A DNA stretch of 64,000 nucleotides from Neolewinella litorea. GTDB taxonomy: Bacteria; Bacteroidota; Bacteroidia; Chitinophagales; Saprospiraceae. Positions 34,861 to 44,739 of the stretch are shown one piece after another. A program made the translations under genes and the position numbers. Each line of letters begins with the position of its first letter. The first letter of the stretch is position 1. A model generated the notes under the pieces. The model saw only the letters and a list, made by a program, of their open reading frames with translations. It had not been told where the DNA came from and did no database searches. The DNA lies in contig NZ_SRSF01000001.1 of the NCBI RefSeq assembly GCF_004803465.1, positions 620,501-684,500 of the forward strand, written 5' to 3'.

Positions 34861-35445
34861 ATGGGCAAGCGGATAGGAATAACTGGCAACATCGGAGCGG
34901 GAAAGACCACCGTTTGCCGAGAATTTGAGCGATTGGGGATACCGGTATACTACGCCGACGAACGCGCCAAACAGCTGATGGTGAGCCACGCTGACCTCCG
35001 GGCCAGTGTTGCCGCACGATTTGGTACGGAAAGCTACCATCCGGGGGGAAACGTCAACCGGCCCTACCTGGCCGAGCGCGTCTTCAATGACCCCGCCGCC
35101 CTCGCGGAACTGAACGCCCTGGTACACCCCGTGGTGGCCGCGGATGCGGCGCAGTGGCACCTGGCCCAAGACTGCCCCTATACCCTGCACGAAGCGGCCA
35201 TCCTGTTGGAAATCGGAGCCGCAGCGGAATACGCCGCGATGATTGTAGTGGACTGCCCCTACCCCACCCGACTGGCCCGCGTGACGGTCCGGGACGGCAT
35301 ATCCGCCGAGGCTTTCGCGGCCCGGGCCGCCCGGCAGTGGTCAGACGAGCGCAAGCGCGCAGCGGCCGATCACCTCATCGTAAATGACGGTAAGGCGCTT
35401 ATCCTGCCACAGGTGCTGCGCGTGGACCGAATCTTAGCCGGCTGA
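34861..35445 (+). CDS. coaE: Dephospho-CoA kinase
   Basis: The last step of CoA synthesis, phosphorylating the ribose 3'-OH of dephospho-CoA. The 194-aa protein starts MGKRIGITGNIGAGKTT with a P-loop, and YYADERAKQLM and LNALVHPVV are family segments. The ATG at 34861 is chosen; a TTG 18 bases upstream would extend into the promoter-like TACTTTG. Length matches CoaE (about 200 aa). Confidence 0.93.
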   Translation: MGKRIGITGNIGAGKTTVCREFERLGIPVYYADERAKQLMVSHADLRASVAARFGTESYHPGGNVNRPYLAERVFNDPAALAELNALVHPVVAADAAQWHLAQDCPYTLHEAAILLEIGAAAEYAAMIVVDCPYPTRLARVTVRDGISAEAFAARAARQWSDERKRAAADHLIVNDGKALILPQVLRVDRILAG

Positions 35446-35496
35446 GCCGCACCAAAATCGGCCGCTCAGCGTTAAAGCGAAACCTAAGTATCCCCC

Positions 35497-36051
35497 ATGC
35501 GCATCTTTTCCGCCCTGTTTCTCGGACTTTTCCTGACCGCCTGTGCGGCCGATATGCCGCTGGAAAACTCCGGCGTGGATACCACCTATTCCAGCCCTGT
35601 CGCGCGGGATACCCAGCCCAGCCCGCCACAGTCCGCGGACCAGGCCGCCGCACCGACGCCTTACGGAATGGTGATTGAGCCCGATGCCACCAGCCCGGCC
35701 GGTGCCAAGGGCACCGCTTCGGCAACTGAATCTGCACCCGCGCTCGCCGCCCAACGCCTGCTGACGGGACGCTGGGTCAACTCCGCCGATGACCAGGAGA
35801 CCGTGCAGTTTACACCTACCCACTACAAGACCTTTTACGAGGATAAGCTCCTAGTAGAGGAAGATATGACCTTCTACGGCCAGTGCCCTGCGGCCTGTAG
35901 CGGTGGCACGTCCACCGGAGAACCCTGCTTTACCATCAGCGGACCGGCCCAGACCGACTGCTACGGCATCGTGCGGCTGACCGACGATTTGCTGGAGTTA
36001 CAGCTACTGGGCATCAGCACCGAAACCGTGGTGTATCGGCGGGCAGACTGA
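35497..36051 (+). CDS. Small lipoprotein of unknown function
   Basis: A 184-aa predicted lipoprotein with lipobox LTAC (Cys16). A Pro/Ala/Thr/Ser-rich linker covers residues about 25-85. A compact C-terminal domain of about 100 residues carries four cysteines (CPAAC, PCFT, DCYG), probably forming disulfides. The fold recalls small lipocalin-like stress lipoproteins (LLTGRWVNSADDQETVQFTP), but I do not assign a family. Confidence 0.7.
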   Translation: MRIFSALFLGLFLTACAADMPLENSGVDTTYSSPVARDTQPSPPQSADQAAAPTPYGMVIEPDATSPAGAKGTASATESAPALAAQRLLTGRWVNSADDQETVQFTPTHYKTFYEDKLLVEEDMTFYGQCPAACSGGTSTGEPCFTISGPAQTDCYGIVRLTDDLLELQLLGISTETVVYRRAD

Positions 36052-36106
36052 GCGGCGATACCAAACCTTATTTGGGCGCGGTTATAGCGTCTACAGCACC
36101 CTCTCC

Positions 36107-38491
36107 ATGAAACTAACTTTACTCCTATTCTCCTTTCTGGCGTGTCTGTCCAGCCTGGACGCCCAGCTTAACGCCACCCTTCGCTCAAACGTGGATTTTG
36201 GTGTGAACGTCAACGACATCTGGGGATACGTAGCACCCGACGGCACGGAGTACGCCCTGATGGGTTTGGATACGGGTATCGCCGTCATTTCCCTGGCCGA
36301 GCCGGACGCCCCGGTGGTGATCGACGTGACCAGCCAGCCGACCAGCATCTGGCGGGACATCAAGTCTTACCGCGGATTCGCCTACGCAACCGCCGATCAG
36401 GGTTCGTACGGGCTGACGGTCATCGATTTGCGTGAGTTGCCAGAAAAGATAAGTTACCAACCGTACACTTATGAGGTACCCGGCTACCCCGGCACCTTCT
36501 CCCGCGCCCATAACCTTTACATTGACACCCTTTCCGGCCTGCTGTTCACTGCCGGCGGCGACCGCAACATCAACGACGGGGGGGTATTGATTTTTGACTT
36601 GAAAGAAAATCCAGCCGAACCCCGGCTGATCGCGCAAGGGCCGCCCGTGTACGCCCACGACGTGTACGTACAGGACGATATTATGTACGCTTCGGAAATC
36701 TACCTAGGCGAACTTGGCATCTACAATATCAGTGACCTCGCCAACATCACCAAGCTGGGATCAACGCAAACACCCTACCGCTTTACCCATAATGCCTGGA
36801 GCAACCAGGACGGAACGGTGGTCTATACCACGGATGAGGTGGCCAACGCCAGCGTGGCGGCCTTCGACCTTACCGATTACAACGACATCGAATTACTGGA
36901 TGAGTACCGGCCACTGACCAGTCTCAACACCCGGACCATCCCGCACAACGTGCACTTCATCAACGACTATTTGTCTATCAGCTACTATACCGACGGACTG
37001 CGGGTAGTGGACGCCAGCGACCCGACCAACCTGATCGAAGTGGCGAATTACGATACCTACGACGGTCCAGATGGAGGATTCAACGGCGACTGGGGAGCCT
37101 ACCCTTTCCTGCCGAGTGGTCTTACCCTGGTCTCCGACCGGCAGAGTGGTCTGTTCGTGGTGGACGTAAACTACGTAAGGGCGGCGCGCCTGCGGGGCAC
37201 CGTTAACGACGGCGACGCAGATGTACCGCTGAACGGGGCCCGGGTGGAAATACTAACCGAGCAGGCCAATCTGACCAACACCGATGCCACCGGAAATTAC
37301 GCCACGGGCATCGCCGGCGAAGGAAGCTATCAGGTGGTGGCTTCGGCGGAAGGTTTTTACCCGGACACGGTTACGGTTACGCTGACGCGGGGAGAAGAAG
37401 TGATGCAGGACTTTACCTTAACCAACCGGCAGACCACTGCATTCGCTTTCGTTGTGGCTGACGGTCAGACCGGAGCACCGGTAGTGGATGTACGGGTAGA
37501 TCTGCTGAACCCGGATGGCACCTATACCGCGCTGTCCGATAGTGCGGGGGCGGTCCGCTTTGCAGAAATTTTTGATTACGACTATACCGTGGTAGCGACG
37601 GCCTGGGGATACCAACTTGAGATTCTTGAAGAAGTACACCCCATGCAGACCGCACTTGACACCTTCTTTTTGGATCGGGGGTACGAGGATTCCTTCGTCA
37701 CGGATCTGGGTTGGACAGTGAGTGGCAATGCTACCCGCGGCAAGTGGGAGCGCGGAGTACCAACCGCTACTTATAATATTGAGGGCCCCGGGCAACCCGG
37801 AGAGGATTCTCCCTGGGACTTCGGTGACCAGGGATACTTTACCGATCCTGCCGGTGGCAACTCCAACTCCCGCGACGTCGACCGTGGTGAAACGCAACTC
37901 CGTTCACCGCTCTTCGACCTTACAGACTACGGCAGTGGAGTAATGCTGACGTACGACTACTGGTTTAGCAATCTATCCGGCAACTTGCCACCCAACGACA
38001 GTCTGACGGTGGCCTTGTCGAACGGTGATTCAACGCTGACGCTTGCCGTCTACCGTGGTGCAGTAACGGAATGGCAACGCGACACTATCCTGCTGGACGG
38101 ACTCCTACCCTTTACCGGTGAGATGCAATTAATCGTGACCACTGCGGACGAGAACAGCAGTGATAATCTGGTGGAAGCCGCTTTCGACAACTTCCGCGTA
38201 CTGGATTCCCTGATGCTCTCCCCAACCCCCTCCCTACCCCAAAATGTCACGCGGGTGGAAGTGTATCCCAACCCTACCTCAGACGTTTTCCAGTTGGCTT
38301 ACGACCTGGAAACGGCCATTACGGCGGAGGTGGAGATCTTCTCCGTCACGGGGCAGCGGATGTTTCAGCAACGCATCACCGGCCGGCGGGGTAACCTGAC
38401 CTTCGGTGAAGGCTGGGCACCGGGACTGTACCTCGTTCGCATCACTTCCGGCGGCCGGTTGCTGCAGGTGGGTAAGGCCATCAAGCGGTAA
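36107..38491 (+). CDS. Choice-of-anchor B family protein with T9SS type A sorting domain
   Basis: A secreted 794-aa protein. Signal peptide residues 1-19 (SSLDAQ). The first 350 residues are a beta-propeller of the choice-of-anchor B type (GLDTGIAVISLAEPDAP, VYAHDVYVQDDIMYASE). Two carboxypeptidase-regulatory-like Ig modules follow (about 365-520), then a jelly-roll-like domain (about 535-705). The last 75 residues (VEVYPNPTSDVFQL...GLYLVRI) form the type A sorting domain that sends proteins through T9SS to the cell surface. The role is not known; domains suggest adhesion or polymer binding. Confidence 0.85.
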   Translation: MKLTLLLFSFLACLSSLDAQLNATLRSNVDFGVNVNDIWGYVAPDGTEYALMGLDTGIAVISLAEPDAPVVIDVTSQPTSIWRDIKSYRGFAYATADQGSYGLTVIDLRELPEKISYQPYTYEVPGYPGTFSRAHNLYIDTLSGLLFTAGGDRNINDGGVLIFDLKENPAEPRLIAQGPPVYAHDVYVQDDIMYASEIYLGELGIYNISDLANITKLGSTQTPYRFTHNAWSNQDGTVVYTTDEVANASVAAFDLTDYNDIELLDEYRPLTSLNTRTIPHNVHFINDYLSISYYTDGLRVVDASDPTNLIEVANYDTYDGPDGGFNGDWGAYPFLPSGLTLVSDRQSGLFVVDVNYVRAARLRGTVNDGDADVPLNGARVEILTEQANLTNTDATGNYATGIAGEGSYQVVASAEGFYPDTVTVTLTRGEEVMQDFTLTNRQTTAFAFVVADGQTGAPVVDVRVDLLNPDGTYTALSDSAGAVRFAEIFDYDYTVVATAWGYQLEILEEVHPMQTALDTFFLDRGYEDSFVTDLGWTVSGNATRGKWERGVPTATYNIEGPGQPGEDSPWDFGDQGYFTDPAGGNSNSRDVDRGETQLRSPLFDLTDYGSGVMLTYDYWFSNLSGNLPPNDSLTVALSNGDSTLTLAVYRGAVTEWQRDTILLDGLLPFTGEMQLIVTTADENSSDNLVEAAFDNFRVLDSLMLSPTPSLPQNVTRVEVYPNPTSDVFQLAYDLETAITAEVEIFSVTGQRMFQQRITGRRGNLTFGEGWAPGLYLVRITSGGRLLQVGKAIKR

Positions 38492-38500
38492 TCTGCCCTC

Positions 38501-41197
38501 CTACTTTACCGGCTCACTGACGACTCGGAGCCCTACGTGCTTATCGTTTTCCGGAGCCGCTTCCGAAGCCGGATCAACGAAGTCGTAGGCACTGTAGCCA
38601 TACTGCCCATCTTCCGCGTACTCCGCCAGGTTCCCGCCGATGTCGTAGATCATCCGACCGCTGATCTTGACCGGTGCGAAGGTCCCAACCGGTTTGACCA
38701 GACTGGTGGTAAGCTCGTCCACTTTCTTTCTCAGGTCGTCTACCTCGTCTCGGGTGATGTCATAGCCGGCCCAGTAATTAAGGGTGTTCTCCTTGGCTCC
38801 GCTGTCGTGCGCCTTTTCCTGTAGAGACTTCGCTTCTTTCCGGCTCGGGAAGCGGGCAGGGTCACCCAGCTTTCCGGACAACCACTGAAGATAACTCTGT
38901 GCGTCCTCACGACTCAATACTACCGGATCGTTTGCCGCCCCGTCGGGAATGACAAACTCCGGCTGAAAGGCCGCGTACTGGGCGTTGGTGAGTTCAAACC
39001 GCGCAATGGAGATGGTGTCGTCACCCAAACTAACCATTTCCGGCAGCAGCACCCCATCGGTGAATACGCCGTAGAGCGTGCCGTGACGGGCCACCGTATC
39101 CTTGGTCAGCATCTGGGCCAGCGGGCTATCGTCCTTCAGCGCCGGATTGTCCTTCCGTTCCTTGCCGAAGAGGTAGGTATCGATCCAGGCCAGTTCCTCT
39201 TCCATCTTTCGCTTCTGGTGGGTGATTTTTTGCAGACCGTGCGGCTGGCCCGGGAACCACAGGAAGCGGACCGGTGCCTGGGCAATTTGCTGAAGGGCAC
39301 GGTAGTATTCCCAGCCCTGGTCGCGGGGAACGGCCCGGTCTTCGCTGCCGTGAAAAATGATGGTGGGCGTACGCACCTTTTCCATATCGAACAGAGGAGA
39401 TTTGATCAGGTAGGCTTCATTGTAGTTCTTCCCGTTCGTATCGTCCCAGGGTGCGCCGCCGAAGTAGCTCTGGTCGAAGCTTACCCCAAATTGGCAAGTG
39501 CCGAAATCACTTGTCCAGTTGACGTCACCGGCACCCGGACAGGCCACCTTGAATCGCTCGGGGTATCGCACGGTCAGCATCGTAGTGAGGATGGCACCAT
39601 TGCTCCAACCCATACTGCCGATACTGTCGGGGTGTACCTTGCCTTCTTCAATCAGCTTGTCGATGCCGGCGGTAATGTCTTCCATCTCCGGCTCGTAGTA
39701 GTTTTCCTTGATGCTCTCCACGTAGGCCAGCCCGTGATTGGCCGAACCATGGTAGTTCGGTTTAAGTACGAAAGCCCCACGTTGGCTCAGGATCTGTGGA
39801 TAGGTACTCCACCGCTCACTCCAGCGGTCCAGGTCCATGCTTGACGGACCACCATGAATGCTCAGCATCAGAGGGTACTGCCGACCGGGCTGGTAATCCT
39901 CCGGGTAGTACAGGATCCCCGATACCATCTCTCCCTGATAACCTTTCCACTCAATGACTTCGCTGCGGGCGATGTCTTTCTTGCGCAGTTTCTCGTTCAG
40001 CGCCACGATTTCCCGCACGTTTGCGATTTTGGTACCCGCGAACTCCGCCACATAATAGCGCGGCAGTTTGCTGGCCGTGGAATGTTCCAACACCACCTGC
40101 TTACCATCTTCGGAAAAGGCCAGGAAGTTTACGTGATCTTTCAGGCTGTCCAGCTTGATCTCCTGACCCTTCCCGCCGCGCGGGTAGAAGGCTTCGCGCA
40201 TGGTGGCGCGGTTGGAAAGGTCGGCCACGACGTCGTTGCCGACTACGTGAATCCCGCCGACGCCGTTCTCCCAGTCCAGTTCCACTTTCCGGTAGTTCCC
40301 TTCGATGGGTAGGTAGTACAATTCCCCGATACCCGCACCGTTCCAGATCGGGTCGCTGCTCAGTTCGGCGGTAAAGTAGAGCCCATTGCCGTCGCGCGTG
40401 AAGGCCAGCTCCCGTGGCGTCTGCAAACCTTCCAGAATGCGTCGTTGGGTTTTGCCGGCAACGTCCATCAGGTAGTATGCGCTCTTCGGTTGGGCATCCG
40501 CACCCTGGTGCGGACTTCCGGCCAGGACGTAAGCCAGATATTTTCCGTCAAAACTTACCGCATATCCCTCTACGGGCTTGTCGTTCTCGGTCAGGCGCCG
40601 CGACTCCTTGTCCTTCAGCGAGAAGGTATACAGGCGTTCCGCCTTCCAGGTGCTGGTATCTTCCACGACTACTACGTCGTCCTTTATTTCCTCAAGCTCC
40701 TGCTCCTGCAGGCTTTTGCCCTCATTGCTCAGATAGACCAGCGTGGAGTCGTTCAGCCATTCCAGGTTACTGATCCCGTTCTTGAATTCCTTTACTTCCT
40801 GGGGTTCACCGCCGTAGACACTCATTTTCCAGAGTTTCTTTCCCCCGTCGCGACCGCTGAGGAAATAGATTTCCTCCCCGTCGCGGGAGAACAGGGCCGA
40901 GTGGTCGCTATCGTCGCCCGTGGTCAGGCGAACGGTGCGGAATCCGTCCTTGGTGCGGTCGTTGAGGCGGGTGAGGTAAAGATCGCGTACGAACTTGTCC
41001 TTCTTTTTGTCCTTGGCCGCCCGGCTTTTGCTCCACAGGACCATTTTGCCGTCGGGCGAAAACTCCACGTTCGACATTGATGCAGTATGAATGACATCGT
41101 CGATGGTCCACTCGCTCTCGTCCGTCTGACCCATTACGGGCCGCCAGGCGCAGGTGCAAAGTAAAAGCCAGAAAAGAGCCGGGTAGCGCAGGTTCAT
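38501..41197 (-). CDS. S9 prolyl-oligopeptidase-like peptidase fused to an FGE-like domain
   Basis: An exported 898-aa protein. Signal peptide residues 1-24 (RPVMGQ). Residues about 30-400 form a beta-propeller and 420-680 an alpha/beta hydrolase with catalytic Ser about 531 (GWSNG), Asp about 620 (GSEDRAVP) and His about 652 (GQPHG), the order of S9 dipeptidyl or acylaminoacyl peptidases. Residues about 715-895 are a separate sulfatase-modifying-factor-like domain: IARFELTNAQYAAF, a YLQWLS helix, RFPSRKEAKSL, GNLAEYAEDG and HVGLRVV. It has no cysteine, so catalysis of formylglycine formation is unlikely. No family of such fusions is known to me. Confidence 0.88.
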   Translation of the reverse strand: MNLRYPALFWLLLCTCAWRPVMGQTDESEWTIDDVIHTASMSNVEFSPDGKMVLWSKSRAAKDKKKDKFVRDLYLTRLNDRTKDGFRTVRLTTGDDSDHSALFSRDGEEIYFLSGRDGGKKLWKMSVYGGEPQEVKEFKNGISNLEWLNDSTLVYLSNEGKSLQEQELEEIKDDVVVVEDTSTWKAERLYTFSLKDKESRRLTENDKPVEGYAVSFDGKYLAYVLAGSPHQGADAQPKSAYYLMDVAGKTQRRILEGLQTPRELAFTRDGNGLYFTAELSSDPIWNGAGIGELYYLPIEGNYRKVELDWENGVGGIHVVGNDVVADLSNRATMREAFYPRGGKGQEIKLDSLKDHVNFLAFSEDGKQVVLEHSTASKLPRYYVAEFAGTKIANVREIVALNEKLRKKDIARSEVIEWKGYQGEMVSGILYYPEDYQPGRQYPLMLSIHGGPSSMDLDRWSERWSTYPQILSQRGAFVLKPNYHGSANHGLAYVESIKENYYEPEMEDITAGIDKLIEEGKVHPDSIGSMGWSNGAILTTMLTVRYPERFKVACPGAGDVNWTSDFGTCQFGVSFDQSYFGGAPWDDTNGKNYNEAYLIKSPLFDMEKVRTPTIIFHGSEDRAVPRDQGWEYYRALQQIAQAPVRFLWFPGQPHGLQKITHQKRKMEEELAWIDTYLFGKERKDNPALKDDSPLAQMLTKDTVARHGTLYGVFTDGVLLPEMVSLGDDTISIARFELTNAQYAAFQPEFVIPDGAANDPVVLSREDAQSYLQWLSGKLGDPARFPSRKEAKSLQEKAHDSGAKENTLNYWAGYDITRDEVDDLRKKVDELTTSLVKPVGTFAPVKISGRMIYDIGGNLAEYAEDGQYGYSAYDFVDPASEAAPENDKHVGLRVVSEPVK

Positions 41198-41513
41198 AGT
41201 CTAATGATTTGTGGTAAAAGTAGCAAGCACGGATGACCCCACGACACAGGAATTCATCCAAGCATCTGTAAAATTATTTGTTTTTAGTTTATATTTTCAA
41301 AAACAGTTTGTAGTTTTACCTCACAATCGAGACTACCATGCAGCGCACCACCCCGAGTTTTACGACGGCCCATTTACTACAGCGCCTGTCCGGAAATTCC
41401 ACCTCTCACACCCTTATTCGTTTCGCAACGGATCGCCAAGCCAGCCTGGACAGGCTATCCAATAGCGTACCCACCCGATCCTAGCTGACCACTTCTGCTA
41501 AGCAGTTATTACC
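41198..41513 (+). other. AT-rich intergenic region
   Basis: 316 bases between two minus-strand genes. The left half is strikingly AT-rich for this genome (T/A runs at 41265-41320). It contains TACTTTTA on the minus strand (41213-41220), 15 bases before the S9 gene start, a possible promoter, and a possible 48-codon plus-strand ORF. Otherwise I see nothing. Confidence 0.5.
41338..41484 (+). CDS. Candidate small ORF, 48 aa
   Basis: An ATG at 41338 opens 48 codons ending in TAG. It follows a possible -7 box (TAGTTTTA, 41311-41318). The peptide is Ser/Thr/Arg-rich with no signal, lipobox or known motif. Evidence for translation is only the box and the otherwise empty region; it could be random. 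Confidence 0.2.
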   Translation: MQRTTPSFTTAHLLQRLSGNSTSHTLIRFATDRQASLDRLSNSVPTRS

Positions 41514-42848
41514 CTATTCGGATGCTTGGCGAGGTACGAGATAAAGTTCCTCTTGTCGGCCGTTGATGTACCGGAACGCCTCTCCGTCCCAGAATCCGTC
41601 TTCTTCCAGCATGATGCGTACGTCCTTGTTCCATTCTGGCAGAAATACGCGGTTATTCAGTTCAATGCTGTAGGCCGTATGGGGGAAAACCGGATAATCC
41701 CCCCGGATGGGTACCCCTTCTTGTTGGTCCCACAGTCCAATGGTCGGTCCGGCCCCGTGACCGTGGTAGCCGATCGGGTGGCTGTAAATGCTGGGTCGTA
41801 ATCCTTCCTTCTCCGCGGTGCGGATCGTATTGAGCAGCAACTCGTTGCCGGACCTGCCGTTGGCGTAGTCATCCGTCAGGATATCCATCAGTCTCAGCCC
41901 TTTGCGGTGCGCTTGCACCAAATAGGCGGGAGCCTCGGTTTCTCCTGGCTTCAGGATGTAGGCGTTTTCCTGTGTATCGGTATTCAGACCGCAGTAGGTA
42001 ATGCCGAAATCGCAGTGGATCAGGTCTCCGGGCAGGATTACGTCTGAGTCAGGGCGGCCACCAAAGCCGTACAGTTGCTGATCCGCGGCCCGCTGCACGT
42101 CCACGGTAGGGTGAAACCAGGTCTGCAGGCCAAGTTCCCGCACCCGCTCACGCAGGTACCACACCACGTCCTCCGTGGTCGTCACCCCTGGTTGAATGAC
42201 CTGTTCACTGAAGGCCTCGCGAATAATTTCGTGGGCCACCTGCATCACCTGCCGATAGACGATCATTTCCGAAGGTGTACGGGTTTCCAGCCACCGGATC
42301 GCCAGGCGTTCTCCGCTGACTACCCGTTTGGCCAGGTCTTCCGGCAACTCCTCCATCAGGCGGTCGTAATGGAAGCTGCTGATTCCGTCCGCCAATCCGA
42401 ATTCTTCGCTGCGGTTTACGGCGATCTTCTCAGGGTTCCGGCCACGGATGATTTCTACCAACCGCTTCCACTGGTCGGGCTGCTGTTCCGGATCCCAGGC
42501 TTCTTTGAAGACGTCGCCCACGTCATACCGCGCAATGGCGAGCGTTTCCAGAGGCTGTCCATCCCCCGGGTCGAAGGCAACCAGCATGGTGGTGCGCCGG
42601 GCACCCATCCACGTACTGGGCAGCATCGTTTTCACCACGGCATCCTCGTTGTACTCCCGGGTGATCATCACCCACATATCTATACCCTCCTCCCGCATGA
42701 TGGCCGGCACCACGGTCTCAAAGCGCTCCTTCAGCCAGCGATCCTGCAACTCACCCTGCTGGCGCAGCGAAAGGATGACGGGCATGCGGGACTGGGCCAC
42801 CGCGGTGGCCGAAAGAATGAGCAAAAGAAGCAATGAGAGGTAGCGCAT
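41514..42848 (-). CDS. M24-family metallopeptidase (Xaa-Pro aminopeptidase-like), exported
   Basis: A 444-aa pita-bread metallopeptidase with an N-terminal signal peptide (residues 1-19, TAVAQS), so periplasmic or secreted. The N-terminal domain (residues about 25-190) is a creatinase-like substrate domain. The catalytic domain shows the metal ligands: two Asp in HCDFGITYCGLNTD (about 285-295), His in HGHGAGP (about 365), and the Glu of SIELNN. It should remove N-terminal residues from peptides; it lies beside an S9 peptidase and may share a role in extracellular peptide breakdown. Confidence 0.87.
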   Translation of the reverse strand: MRYLSLLLLLILSATAVAQSRMPVILSLRQQGELQDRWLKERFETVVPAIMREEGIDMWVMITREYNEDAVVKTMLPSTWMGARRTTMLVAFDPGDGQPLETLAIARYDVGDVFKEAWDPEQQPDQWKRLVEIIRGRNPEKIAVNRSEEFGLADGISSFHYDRLMEELPEDLAKRVVSGERLAIRWLETRTPSEMIVYRQVMQVAHEIIREAFSEQVIQPGVTTTEDVVWYLRERVRELGLQTWFHPTVDVQRAADQQLYGFGGRPDSDVILPGDLIHCDFGITYCGLNTDTQENAYILKPGETEAPAYLVQAHRKGLRLMDILTDDYANGRSGNELLLNTIRTAEKEGLRPSIYSHPIGYHGHGAGPTIGLWDQQEGVPIRGDYPVFPHTAYSIELNNRVFLPEWNKDVRIMLEEDGFWDGEAFRYINGRQEELYLVPRQASE

Positions 42849-42899
42849 AAGAAGGCGATGGTTGATGGTTGGGCTAATGTAATACCCCGGTGCCTTGCT

Positions 42900-42907
42900 T
42901 ACCTTCG
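42900..42907 (+). promoter_or_regulatory. -7 box of the GT-C-like gene, near leaderless
   Basis: TACCTTCG, then five bases (TTAGC) and the GTG start at 42913. Confidence 0.5.
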
Positions 42908-42912
42908 TTAGC

Positions 42913-44739
42913 GTGAAGCTTTCCGCAACGGTTGCCCTCCTCGTTTGCTACCTGATGCTGGTAGTGGCGCACCTGTACTACCCCAAGTGGCAACAGGGGG
43001 GTACTGAGGCCACCCTCAGTTACGATGTATCCGGCTATTACCTTTACCTGCCCGCCGTGTTTATCTACGATGACCTCCGGGAAGTTAAGTTCCTGCCCCA
43101 GATCATCGAGCAATATCGGCCCACCGCAACCCCTTATCAGGCATATCCGCACGCCAATGGCAACGCGGTAATGAAGTACAGCCTTGGTCAAGCCGTGTTG
43201 TATACCCCGGCATTTCTGCTCGCCCACGCCTATGCCTCCGCCAGCGACGAATACCCGGCCGACGGATTCTCCCGGCCCTACCAATTGGCAATTTCTCTAT
43301 GGAGCCTGCTGATCAGTTTTCTGGGACTGTTCGTTCTGATGCGCGTCTTGCTGAAGTATTTTACCGAATCCACGGTAGCCCTCACCCTACTCCTCATCAC
43401 GCTGGCCACCAACTACTTCAATTATGCAGCCATCGACGGTGCCCTCACGCATAATTATGAGTTCAGCCTGTATGCCCTTTTGATTTTGGCCTGCACCCGG
43501 CTGTATCAGTCGGGAAGAGAGGGAAGCGCGGCAACGGCCCCGTGGCAGTTGTTCGCCGGCATCGGCTTGCTCATCGGGCTAATGGCACTCACCCGACCAA
43601 CCGAGATCATCGCTTGCCTGCTCCCGTTGCTCTGGAATATGCCCCCCACCCGAGCGGGACTGCAGAACCGGTGGAGCTTTCTTATGCACCAACCGGGAAA
43701 GATCGCGCTGGCCGTGGCAACCTGCTTGCTAATCGGATCGATGCAACTGTTCTATTGGAAGTACGTAACCGGCGACTGGATTGAGTACAGTTACCAGGAC
43801 CAGGGATTTGACTGGTGGGAACCTCACCTTGTCGATGGTCTGTTCAGTTACAAAGCGGGCTGGCTGACGTACACGCCGGTAATGTGGTTTGCCTTGATTG
43901 GTTTTATCCCGCTGTACCGCAGCCGCACGAAGATCTTCGCGGCCACTTTCCTCCACAGCCTGCTTTTCATCTACGTGGCCTTTTCCTGGAGTGTATGGTG
44001 GTACGGCGGAAGCCTGGGTCAGCGTACCATGGTTCAAGCCTACCCCATACTGGCCTTCCCGCTCGCCGCCACGGTGGAATGGGTAGCCCGAGGTCGACGA
44101 AAATGGCTGACCTACCTGTTCGGAGGGATATGTCTGATACTGGTGGCCCACAACCTGTGGTTCACCCACCAGGCCCACCGGGGCGGGCTGCTGGTGGCAG
44201 AGTGGATGAACCGGTCCTACTACTGGCGCACCCTGTTCACCTTCGATGTCAATGAGGACGACAAGCTATTGCTCGATAACCCCGAATTCTTTCGCCGCAC
44301 CCCAAAGCAACTGGACACGCTGTTGACGAACGACTTCGAGAACCAGTCTACCAAGGCCTGCAACCTCCCCCCAATTTCGGGTCAAGGTTCCTACTGTCTG
44401 ATTGGTCAACAGCAGAATACCGAGGAGATTTGGGTTCACGGGCCTTTCGCCGAAGGCCATTGGCTACGGGCCTCTGCGGATTTCCAGATTGATCGTACCC
44501 GCGGCGACGTTCATTCCTACACCCAGTTGGTCCTGCGTTTCTACCGGGACGGTGAGCGCGTCAAGGAGCGGGTGATCCGGCTTCAGCGGGTACTGAATCA
44601 CGACTTTACCCGACAGGTTTATATAGAGGCCCGCGCCCCGGAAGGTGGAGCCGATGCCGCCAGCGTGATGGTGTGGAACGGCGGCATCGACCAACCTGCC
44701 GTGCTGATTGACAATCTGGTGGTTACTACGGTGGAGTGA
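42913..44739 (+). CDS. Polytopic membrane protein, GT-C glycosyltransferase-like
   Basis: A 608-aa membrane protein with about ten to twelve hydrophobic helices in the first 430 residues and a soluble C-terminal beta domain of about 150. The large periplasmic loop after the first helix (YYPKWQQGG... SYDVSGYYLYLP) and a LTRPTEI/YLIPL-like layout suggest the GT-C fold used by lipid-linked sugar transferases, but no catalytic motif is certain. GTG 42913 is used because it follows a promoter box; earlier in-frame codons are inside the box. The 3' end overlaps the convergent GH113 gene by 14 bases. Confidence 0.72.
   Translation: MKLSATVALLVCYLMLVVAHLYYPKWQQGGTEATLSYDVSGYYLYLPAVFIYDDLREVKFLPQIIEQYRPTATPYQAYPHANGNAVMKYSLGQAVLYTPAFLLAHAYASASDEYPADGFSRPYQLAISLWSLLISFLGLFVLMRVLLKYFTESTVALTLLLITLATNYFNYAAIDGALTHNYEFSLYALLILACTRLYQSGREGSAATAPWQLFAGIGLLIGLMALTRPTEIIACLLPLLWNMPPTRAGLQNRWSFLMHQPGKIALAVATCLLIGSMQLFYWKYVTGDWIEYSYQDQGFDWWEPHLVDGLFSYKAGWLTYTPVMWFALIGFIPLYRSRTKIFAATFLHSLLFIYVAFSWSVWWYGGSLGQRTMVQAYPILAFPLAATVEWVARGRRKWLTYLFGGICLILVAHNLWFTHQAHRGGLLVAEWMNRSYYWRTLFTFDVNEDDKLLLDNPEFFRRTPKQLDTLLTNDFENQSTKACNLPPISGQGSYCLIGQQQNTEEIWVHGPFAEGHWLRASADFQIDRTRGDVHSYTQLVLRFYRDGERVKERVIRLQRVLNHDFTRQVYIEARAPEGGADAASVMVWNGGIDQPAVLIDNLVVTTVE

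Noticed and set aside
34039-35190. 383-codon minus-strand frame across sulP and coaE
   Set aside because: It spans two well-supported sense genes and has no known motif.
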